From Arthrobacter sp. Bi26 (lineage in GTDB: Bacteria; Actinomycetota; Actinomycetes; Actinomycetales; Micrococcaceae): a DNA stretch of 45,519 bases. Made by a program: the position numbers and the translations under genes. The notes beneath the pieces are model-generated. The model was given only the letters and a program-made list of their open reading frames with translations. It was not told where the DNA came from and ran no database searches. This document shows positions 20,936 through 28,198 of the stretch, in pieces (the stretch's first letter is position 1; each line of letters begins with the position of its first letter). The DNA lies in the NCBI RefSeq assembly GCF_918697925.1, contig NZ_CAKKMF010000034.1:1-45519 (forward strand). Direction: 5' to 3'.

Positions 20936-21901
20936 ATGATGCACGCAATCGTCGCCCGCCAGGCCGGGGGCCCCGAGGTCCTGGAGCTCGACAAAACAGC
21001 TCGTCCCGTTCCCGGGCCCGGCCAGCTGCTCGTCAAGGTCGCCGCCGCGGGCGTGAACTTTATCGACACCTACAAGCGCAGCGGCATCTACAAGGTCAGC
21101 TACCCCTTCACGCCCGGCTCCGAGGCCGCAGGCACCGTGGAGGAGGTCGGCGATGCCGTCACCGGGTTCGCTCCCGGCGACCGGGTGGCCACGGCCGAGG
21201 GCGCTGACTGCTACGCCGGCTATGCACTCGTCGACGAGGACAAGGCCCTCCCGGTTCCCGACGGCCTGGACGATTTCACCGCCGCGGCCCTGCCGCTGCA
21301 GGGGGTGACCGCCCACTACCTGATCAACTCCACCTTCAAGGTCGAGTCCGGCCACACGGTCCTGCTCCACGCCGGCGCCGGCGGCGTCGGACTCCTAATG
21401 ATCCAGCTGCTCAAGGCCAGGGGCGCCCGTGTCATCACCACCGTTTCGACGGACGAGAAAGAGCAGCTGGCCCGCGACGCCGGCGCCGACCATGTGCTGC
21501 GCTATGAAGGTTTCGCGGGACGCGTCCGGGATCTGACCAACGGCACCGGCGCGGACGTCGTGTACGACGGCGTCGGAAAAGACACCTTCGACGCCTCCCT
21601 GGCGTCGCTGCGCATCCGGGGCATGCTGGTGCTCTTCGGCGGAGCCTCCGGCCCGGTCCCGCCGTTCGACCCGCAGCGGCTCAACACCGGCGGCTCGCTC
21701 TACCTCACGCGGCCGACCATGGCCCACTACCTGCGCGACGCCCGGGAACGCCGCTGGCGCTCCGACGAAGTCTTTGCCGCCGCTGCCGAAGGCAGCCTCA
21801 AGGTCAGGATCGGCGCCCGCTACTCCCTCGCCGAGGCAGCGCGTGCACACGACGACCTTGAACAGCGCCGCACCACCGGCAAAGTCATCCTGGTCCCCTA
21901 A
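20936..21901 (+). CDS. Quinone oxidoreductase (zeta-crystallin type)
   Basis: NADPH:quinone reductase of the zinc-free MDR family. The 321-residue protein has an N-terminal GroES-like domain and a Rossmann NADP site AGAGGVG (146-152) followed by LLMIQLLKARGARVITTVST. No catalytic or structural zinc cysteines are present, as expected for Qor. Two in-frame ATGs open the gene (20936 and 20939) after AAAAGGAG; the first is used here. It is 65 bases upstream of the Pls-like synthetase on the same strand and could be co-transcribed with it, although a functional link is not evident. Confidence 0.92.
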   Translation: MMHAIVARQAGGPEVLELDKTARPVPGPGQLLVKVAAAGVNFIDTYKRSGIYKVSYPFTPGSEAAGTVEEVGDAVTGFAPGDRVATAEGADCYAGYALVDEDKALPVPDGLDDFTAAALPLQGVTAHYLINSTFKVESGHTVLLHAGAGGVGLLMIQLLKARGARVITTVSTDEKEQLARDAGADHVLRYEGFAGRVRDLTNGTGADVVYDGVGKDTFDASLASLRIRGMLVLFGGASGPVPPFDPQRLNTGGSLYLTRPTMAHYLRDARERRWRSDEVFAAAAEGSLKVRIGARYSLAEAARAHDDLEQRRTTGKVILVP

Positions 21902-21966
21902 GCCGTACGGTCTCCTAGGCCGCACAGCAACACCATCCGTTCATCTCCTGCAGGGACAATGCGCCA

Positions 21967-24900
21967 GTGACCGAGCAACGACTGACCCCGAGTGAAGCCC
22001 CCGACGCCGGTACGGTGCAGAGTCTTCCGGCTGCCAGCGCCACCGTCTACGAGCCGCAGCTGCCGGGCGCACGCTCCGCCCCGGCGGAGCGGACGCTCAT
22101 CGACATCCTCCGCGATACCGCCGCCCGGTTCCCGGACGCTTCCGCCCTCGACGACGGGCACCGCTCGCTCAGTTACGCCCAGCTTATGGGCGAAGTCCGG
22201 GCAACCGCGCGGAAACTGCACCTCGCCGGGCTGGGCGCCGGAGACAAGATCGGCGTCCGGATACCGTCGGGCACCAACGAACTCTACGTCTCGATCCTGG
22301 CGGTAATGCTGGTCGGTGCGGCCTACGTCCCGGTGGACGCCGACGATCCGGATGAGCGGGCCAAACTGGTCTTCGGCGAGGCCAGGGTGGCCGCCATCCT
22401 CCGCGCCGGCGGGAAGATCGTCACGGACAGCAACCACCCCCGGCCGTTCCCCGATGCCAGGCCGCCAGGCCCCGACGACGACGCGTGGGTCATCTTCACC
22501 TCCGGCTCCACCGGCACACCCAAAGGCGTCGCGGTCCAGCACCGCTCGGCCGCCGCGTTCGTGGACGCCGAGGCCCGCATCTTCCTGCAGGGCGATCCGG
22601 TGGGCCCGCAGGACCGGGTGCTGGCCGGCCTGTCCGTTGCCTTCGATGCCTCCTGCGAGGAAATGTGGCTCGCGTGGCGCCACGGTGCCTGCCTTGTTCC
22701 GGCACCCCGGGCGCTGGTCCGGACCGGGATGGACCTCGGCCCGTGGCTGATCAGCCACGGCATCACTGTGGTCTCCACCGTCCCCACGCTCGCCGCGCTC
22801 TGGCCCGTGGAATCGCTGGAAAGTGTCCGGCTGCTCATCTTCGGCGGGGAAGCGTGTCCGCCGGACCTTGCCGAGCGGCTCGCCGTCGAAGGACGCGAGG
22901 TGTGGAATACCTACGGGCCCACCGAGGCCACCGTGGTCGCCTGTGCCGCGCGGCTCGGCGCGCCCGGCCCCGTCCGGATCGGCCTGCCGCTGGACGGCTG
23001 GGACCTCGCCGTCGTCGACGCCTCTTCGCTGCCCGTCGCCGAAGGCGAGGTGGGCGAACTGATCATCGGCGGCGTCGGGCTGGCCCGGTACCTTGACCCG
23101 GTCAAGGACGCCGAAAAATACGCCCCCATGCCGTCCCTGGGCTGGCCGCGCGCCTACCGCTCCGGCGACCTCGTGAAGTACGAAACAGAGGGCCTCATTT
23201 TCCAGGGCCGCGCCGATGAACAGGTCAAGCTTGGCGGCCGCCGGATCGAGCTCGGCGAAATCGACGCCGCCCTGCAGTCGCTGCCGGACGTCGCCGGCGC
23301 CGCGGCGGCGGTGCAGACCACCGCTGCCGGCAACCAGATCCTGGTCGGCTACCTTGCCGCCGTTTCGGGCCGGGACATCGACCTCGCGGCCGCGCGCGAA
23401 CTGCTGGGCGAGAGCCTGCCGGCGCCCCTCATCCCGTTGCTGACGCTCGTCGATTCGCTGCCGACCAAGACCAGCGGCAAAGTGGACCGCCACGCCTTGC
23501 CCTGGCCGCTGAGCGGAACCGGAGCTGTCGAGGCCGATGGCGCCCCGCTGAACCTGCCCGATGACGCGCAGTGGATCGTGGAGCAGTGGAGCGCGGTACT
23601 GGGAAGCCCAGTCACCAGCCTCGACGCCGATTTCTTCGCCTACGGCGGCGGATCGCTGGCCGCTGCACAGCTCGTGTCAGCCCTGCGCGTCCGCTACCCC
23701 ACCATCACGGTGGCCGATATCTACGCGACGCCCCGGGTGGGCGCCCTGGTGGACGAGGCACGGCAGTCGCTGCCGGAGGGCGGAATGGTCGCCGCCCAGG
23801 AGCGCACCGTCCGGCCCACCGCGCGCAAGTCCCAGGCCTTCCAGACGCTCCTGGGCGTTCCCTTGCACATCCTCGTCGGCATGCGCTGGCTGACCTACCT
23901 GATGGCCGCGAACAATCTTCTGGCCGCCTTCGCCGGATTCAGCGCCGCGCCAACGGTCTCGTGGTGGTGGGTGGGCGCTTCCTGGCTGGTCTTTGTCAGC
24001 CCCGCCGGGCGGATGCTGCTCTCCGTTGCCGCCGCGCGCCTCCTGCTCCGCAACGTCGTGCCCGGCACGTATCCGCGGTCCGGGCGGGTGCACCTCCGGC
24101 TCTGGCTCGCGGAACAGATCCAGGACCTCGCCGGCGCCATCAGCCTGGCCAGCGCGCCCTGGGTGCCCTACTACGCGAAGGCGCTGGGCGCGAAGATCGG
24201 CGAGAACGTCCAGCTGCACTCGCTGCCGCCCGTCACGGGTCTGCTGTCCCTCGGCGCCGGATCCAACATCGAGCCTGAAGTCGATCTGTCCGGCTGGTGG
24301 ATCGACGGCGACCGTGTCCACATCGGCGCGATCCGGATCGGCCCCGGCGCAAGCGTCGGCGCCCGCAGCACGCTCATGCCGGGCGCCACCGTGGGTGCCG
24401 GCGCGCAGGTGGAGCCGGGCTCCGCGGTGATCGGGAAGGTCAAGGCAGGGCAGCTGGTAGCCGGGTCACCGGCCGAGCGCCGCGGCAAGGCGCGGCACTC
24501 GTGGCCGGACTCCGCGCCCGAGCACCGGCTGATGGGCCGGCTGTGGTTTGCCGGCTTCGCCGCGGCATCCGCCATGCTGGCGCTCATCCCCTATGTCTCC
24601 GCCGCCGTCGCGGCCTTCGTGATCTTCGCCTTCATCCAGGGCAGCTCCTCCCTGCCCGCAGCCCTCCCCGGCATTGTGCTCTCGATCCCCCTGGCAGCGC
24701 TGGCATGGTTCCTGACCAACCTGCTGCTGATCCTGGCCACGACCAGGCTCCTCAGCGTCGGCCTCGCAGAAGGCTACTACCGGGTCAGGAGCCGGATCGG
24801 ATGGCAGGTCTGGGCGACCGAGAGGGTTCTGGACCTGGCCCGGGATCTGCTGTTCCCGGTCTACGCCAGCCTCTTTACGCCGGTCTGGCTGCGGCTCCTC

Positions 24901-25947
24901 GGCGCGAAGGTCGGCCGCAACGTGGAAGCCTCGACAGTGCTGCTGATCCCGAGCATGACCACCGTGGGCGAAGGCGCGTTCCTGGCCGACGACACCATGG
25001 TGGCGTCCTACGAACTCGACGGCGGATGGATGCGGATTGCCCCGGCCAAGATCGGCAAACGGTCCTTCCTGGGCAACTCGGGCATGACGGCGGCCGGGCG
25101 CAACGTGCCCAAGAACTCGCTCGTGGCGGTCCTCTCCGCGACGCCGGCCAAGGCGAAGGCCGGCACATCGTGGCTCGGCAGCCCGCCCGTGCGGTTGCGG
25201 CGCACCGCCATCGCCTCCGACGACACCCGGACCTACCAGCCGCCCCGGAGGCTGAAGGTCGCGCGCGCCCTGTGGGAGCTGTGCCGGTTCGTCCCGGTCA
25301 TGCTGACAGTCGCGATCGCCGTCGGCGTGATGCTCGCGTTCGACGCGATGGCGACAGTCTTCAATTATGGAATCGCCGCCGTCCTGAGCGGGGTGGTGGT
25401 CCTGCTTGCCGGGGCCACAGCCGCGGGCAGTGCCGTAGCGGCCAAGTGGCTGCTGGTGGGCCGCATCCGCCCCGGCGAGCACCCGCTGTGGAGCTCCTTC
25501 ATTTGGCGGAACGAGGTGGTGGACACCTTCATTGAGATGGTCAGCGCCCCGTGGTTCGCGCGGGCGGCCACCGGGACTCCGGCGCTCGTGTGGTGGCTGC
25601 GGGCACTCGGCGCGAAAATCGGTGCGGGGACCTGGTGCGAAAGCTACTGGCTGCCCGAGGCGGACCTGGTCACCCTTGGCAGGAACTCAACCGTCAACCG
25701 CGGGTGCGTCGTCCAGACCCATCTGTTCCATGACCGTGTCATGAGCATCGACACTGTTACGCTCGATGACGGAGCCACCATGGGGCCGCACGGCGTCATC
25801 CTGCCGCAGGCCAGGATCGGCAGCGGCGGCACGGTGGGTCCCGCGTCCCTCGTCATGCGGGGCGAAACCGTCCCCGCCGGGACGTACTGGATGGGCAATC
25901 CGGTCAGCCCGTGGGACGGGCCCGCGCCGCCCGCCGGGCCCCGGTAG
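21967..25947 (+). CDS. Pls-like single-module NRPS with tandem membrane/LbH domains (putative poly-amino-acid synthetase)
   Basis: A 1326-residue enzyme with the layout of epsilon-poly-L-lysine synthetase (about 1319 residues). The adenylation domain spans about 40-510, with TSGSTGTPKG (179-188), YGPTE, YRSGDLV, the DEQVKLGGRRIELGEID core and A10 Lys505. The carrier domain has FFAYGGGSL with phosphopantetheine Ser563. There is no HHxxxDG condensation or thioesterase domain. From about 620 on, hydrophobic pairs (623-698, 855-935, 1108-1165) alternate with LbH acetyltransferase-like blocks (739-840, 978-1075, 1214-1315), each opening LGAKIG or LGAKVG. The pocket residues aligned to GrsA are D-A-E-S-I-G-T-V-V-K; the glutamate (residue 231) suggests a basic substrate such as lysine, ornithine or diaminobutyrate. 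It likely acts in the membrane. GTG start, weak AGGGA site. All core motifs look intact. Confidence 0.9.
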   Translation: MTEQRLTPSEAPDAGTVQSLPAASATVYEPQLPGARSAPAERTLIDILRDTAARFPDASALDDGHRSLSYAQLMGEVRATARKLHLAGLGAGDKIGVRIPSGTNELYVSILAVMLVGAAYVPVDADDPDERAKLVFGEARVAAILRAGGKIVTDSNHPRPFPDARPPGPDDDAWVIFTSGSTGTPKGVAVQHRSAAAFVDAEARIFLQGDPVGPQDRVLAGLSVAFDASCEEMWLAWRHGACLVPAPRALVRTGMDLGPWLISHGITVVSTVPTLAALWPVESLESVRLLIFGGEACPPDLAERLAVEGREVWNTYGPTEATVVACAARLGAPGPVRIGLPLDGWDLAVVDASSLPVAEGEVGELIIGGVGLARYLDPVKDAEKYAPMPSLGWPRAYRSGDLVKYETEGLIFQGRADEQVKLGGRRIELGEIDAALQSLPDVAGAAAAVQTTAAGNQILVGYLAAVSGRDIDLAAARELLGESLPAPLIPLLTLVDSLPTKTSGKVDRHALPWPLSGTGAVEADGAPLNLPDDAQWIVEQWSAVLGSPVTSLDADFFAYGGGSLAAAQLVSALRVRYPTITVADIYATPRVGALVDEARQSLPEGGMVAAQERTVRPTARKSQAFQTLLGVPLHILVGMRWLTYLMAANNLLAAFAGFSAAPTVSWWWVGASWLVFVSPAGRMLLSVAAARLLLRNVVPGTYPRSGRVHLRLWLAEQIQDLAGAISLASAPWVPYYAKALGAKIGENVQLHSLPPVTGLLSLGAGSNIEPEVDLSGWWIDGDRVHIGAIRIGPGASVGARSTLMPGATVGAGAQVEPGSAVIGKVKAGQLVAGSPAERRGKARHSWPDSAPEHRLMGRLWFAGFAAASAMLALIPYVSAAVAAFVIFAFIQGSSSLPAALPGIVLSIPLAALAWFLTNLLLILATTRLLSVGLAEGYYRVRSRIGWQVWATERVLDLARDLLFPVYASLFTPVWLRLLGAKVGRNVEASTVLLIPSMTTVGEGAFLADDTMVASYELDGGWMRIAPAKIGKRSFLGNSGMTAAGRNVPKNSLVAVLSATPAKAKAGTSWLGSPPVRLRRTAIASDDTRTYQPPRRLKVARALWELCRFVPVMLTVAIAVGVMLAFDAMATVFNYGIAAVLSGVVVLLAGATAAGSAVAAKWLLVGRIRPGEHPLWSSFIWRNEVVDTFIEMVSAPWFARAATGTPALVWWLRALGAKIGAGTWCESYWLPEADLVTLGRNSTVNRGCVVQTHLFHDRVMSIDTVTLDDGATMGPHGVILPQARIGSGGTVGPASLVMRGETVPAGTYWMGNPVSPWDGPAPPAGPR

Positions 25948-25995
25948 GCCCGGCCTGCGCACGTCCACCCGCACCACAACCCGAAGGTCCGTCCA

Positions 25996-27420
25996 TTGAG
26001 CACCAGCGCACCAAGCAGCGGCGCCGCCGCCACAGGCGGGGAAATCAGCCGGGAAATCAGCCGCGAGATCAGCCGGGCAACCGGCCCGGCAGCCGGCGCA
26101 CCGGACCCCTATATGCCGGGCCACGGGACCAACGCCTACCGCGTCACCCGTTATGAACTCGATCTGGACTACCGGGTCAGCAGCAACCGTCTTGCCGGGC
26201 GCGCCGTCCTGCACGCCGTCACCCAGCTCCCGACGTCGGCGATCGTCCTGGACTTGGCCGGACTGCGGGCCACGAAGATCCAGCTCGACGGACGCAGGGT
26301 GCGCAGGTTCACCCAGCGGGCCGAGCAGCTCGTCATCTACCCCGACGGTCCGCTGCTCGCCAACGAGGCCTTCACCCTGGACATCCGCTACGAGGGCTAC
26401 CCTGCGCCGCGCCGCGGCCTGTGGGGCGAAGTCGGCTGGGAAGAGCTCTCCGATGGTGTGCTGGTCGCCGGCCAGCCCAACGGCGCCGCCTCCTGGTTCC
26501 CCTGCAATGACCACCCGCGGGACAAGGCGAGCTACCTCATCACGGTGACCACCGACGCGAACTACCGGGCCGTGTGCAACGGCGTGCTGCTCTCCCGCAC
26601 CAGCCGGGCCAGCCGCGAGAGCTGGGTGTACGAGCAGGCCGAACCCATGGCCACGTACCTCGCAACGGTGCAGATCGGTCGCTACGAACTCCTGACGCTC
26701 AACGCCGAGCGGCCGTCGGGGCATGTGCCGCAGTACGTGGCCGTTCCGGCGGCGCTGGCGGCGGGCGCCCGGGCCGCCTTGGCCCGCCAGCCTGACATGA
26801 TGCGGACCTTCACCAACTGCTTTGGCCCGTATCCGTTCCCGGAGTACACCGTGGTGGTCACTTCAGACGTGCTGGAGATCCCGCTGGAAGCGCAGACACT
26901 GTCCATCCTGGGCCCAAATCATTTGCGGCAGGACTGGGATTCGCAGCGGATGGTCGCCCACGAACTTGCCCACCAGTGGTTCGGGAATTCGCTCACCACT
27001 GCGACGTGGAAAGACATCTGGCTGCACGAGGGCTTTGCCTGCTACGCGGAATGGCTCTGGTCTGAAGAGGCCGGCATCATGTCGGTGGCGGCCCGCGCCC
27101 GCGCCGCCTGGCGCAAGCTCGCCGCTGCCCCGCAGGACCTGATGGTGGGCGATCCCGGCCCGGAGCTGATGTTTGACGACCGGGTCTACAAACGCGGAGC
27201 CCTGGCCCTGCACGCACTGCGGGTTCGCTGCGGCGACCTCGCATTCTTCGCCCTGCTGCACGACTGGACGGACCGCTTCCGCCACGGCACCGTGACCACT
27301 GCCGACTTCATCGTCGCGGCCGCCCACACGACAGGCCTCGACGCAGAGGCCCTGCTGCACCCGTGGCTGTTTGACCACACCCTCCCGCCGCTCCCGCAGG
27401 CAGCACCGCCCAGGCTCTGA
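25996..27420 (+). CDS. M1 family zinc metallopeptidase
   Basis: Aminopeptidase-type zinc enzyme of 474 residues. It has HELAH at 322-326 with the third ligand Glu345 exactly 18 residues later (HExxH-x18-E), WLHEGFACYAEW, and the VYKRGA motif with Tyr398. The usual GAMEN exopeptidase motif is replaced by a PLEAQ-like segment, as in short actinobacterial M1 proteins. The C-terminal helical domain of large M1 enzymes is absent. The N-terminal 40 residues are low complexity with EISR three times; no signal peptide or membrane segment was seen. The start is TTG at 25996 with GAAGG upstream. It follows the Pls-like gene by 48 bases and is probably co-transcribed. In Streptomyces, epsilon-poly-lysine-degrading enzymes are zinc aminopeptidases, so polymer trimming is a reasonable hypothesis. 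Confidence 0.93.
   Translation: MSTSAPSSGAAATGGEISREISREISRATGPAAGAPDPYMPGHGTNAYRVTRYELDLDYRVSSNRLAGRAVLHAVTQLPTSAIVLDLAGLRATKIQLDGRRVRRFTQRAEQLVIYPDGPLLANEAFTLDIRYEGYPAPRRGLWGEVGWEELSDGVLVAGQPNGAASWFPCNDHPRDKASYLITVTTDANYRAVCNGVLLSRTSRASRESWVYEQAEPMATYLATVQIGRYELLTLNAERPSGHVPQYVAVPAALAAGARAALARQPDMMRTFTNCFGPYPFPEYTVVVTSDVLEIPLEAQTLSILGPNHLRQDWDSQRMVAHELAHQWFGNSLTTATWKDIWLHEGFACYAEWLWSEEAGIMSVAARARAAWRKLAAAPQDLMVGDPGPELMFDDRVYKRGALALHALRVRCGDLAFFALLHDWTDRFRHGTVTTADFIVAAAHTTGLDAEALLHPWLFDHTLPPLPQAAPPRL
26041..26076 (+). repeat. Three tandem 12-bp repeats inside the M1 gene
   Basis: GAAATCAGCCGG and two near-identical copies run head to tail and encode Glu-Ile-Ser-Arg three times near the N-terminus of the metallopeptidase. 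Repeat slippage would keep the reading frame. Confidence 0.9.
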
Positions 27421-27428
27421 GGGAAGGA

Positions 27429-28154
27429 CTAGGGAAGGACCGCGGCGGCGACGGCGGCCACGAGGTCCGCGGGCAGTCCTGTCTCGGCCGGCGGCAGGTC
27501 CCGGAGCCCGGCACGGCCGTCCACGGTCGGGGCGAGCACGTCGAGGGTGTCCGGCGCCGTCTGCAGCCCCGTGCCCAGCATCTTGAGCCACGCCTCCTTG
27601 CGCGCCCAGAGCCGTGCCCGGCCGCGCAGCAGAGCGATGCCGTCCAGGCCGGCGAGGTGCAGTTGTTCGGCCGGGGTCAACACGACATCGTCGAACCCAT
27701 CGAAGTCCGCCCGGGCCGGATCCTCGACGTCGATGCCCAGGCGCTGGCCCGGATCCGGGTCCACGAGCCCGGCCAGAAGCGTCCAGCCGGCCGCGCGGGA
27801 CAGGCTCAGCAGCAGCGGCACGGCCTCGCCGCGGAGCTGGTAGCCGGGCTTGCCGTGTGAGATGTTCGAGCCCGTGCCGCAGCGTGGACAGCTGTACCAG
27901 GCTGTGAGGTCCGACGCCGGGACGCCGAGCAGGCCGGCGGCGAACCGCCGCTGCGCGAGCCGGCCGGCGAGGAAGTCCTGCCGGGTCCGCGGGGTCATGG
28001 CCCGGGCCCGCTCGAGCTCGGCCCCGTCCAGCAGGGAACGCGAGTCGCGTTCCAGCTCCGACGCAGCCGGGGATTCCGCAGGAGGCCGCGGCACACCGCG
28101 GTCTCCTGGAACGCCAAAGGGCGGGCAGGCACGCACAACAAGGTGTGGTGCCAT
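27429..28154 (-). CDS. 4'-phosphopantetheinyl transferase (Sfp type)
   Basis: Attaches phosphopantetheine from CoA to carrier domains. The 241-residue protein has GKP (101-103), the magnesium motif GIDVE (140-144) and WARKEAWLK (183-191), defining the family. A CPRCG segment (89-93) is typical of actinobacterial members. The usual SHS motif before GIDVE reads SLS here (about 117-119), replacing a histidine that contacts CoA in Sfp. Its stop lies eight bases from that of the convergent M1 gene, and its start 44 bases after pheT on the same strand. It is the natural candidate to activate Ser563 of the adjacent Pls-like synthetase. ATG 28154 has AAAGGGG upstream. Confidence 0.87.
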   Translation of the reverse strand: MAPHLVVRACPPFGVPGDRGVPRPPAESPAASELERDSRSLLDGAELERARAMTPRTRQDFLAGRLAQRRFAAGLLGVPASDLTAWYSCPRCGTGSNISHGKPGYQLRGEAVPLLLSLSRAAGWTLLAGLVDPDPGQRLGIDVEDPARADFDGFDDVVLTPAEQLHLAGLDGIALLRGRARLWARKEAWLKMLGTGLQTAPDTLDVLAPTVDGRAGLRDLPPAETGLPADLVAAVAAAVLP

Positions 28155-28177
28155 GACCCGCCCCTTTCAGAAAGCCA

Positions 28178-28193
28178 GCGCTGTCACCAGCGC
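28178..28193 (-). terminator. Hairpin after pheT
   Basis: GCGCTG (28178-28183) and CAGCGC (28188-28193) form a perfect stem with a four-base loop, followed on the reverse strand by TGGCTTTCTG. It may attenuate read-through from pheT into the phosphopantetheinyl transferase gene. Confidence 0.5.
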
Positions 28194-28198
28194 AGTCC

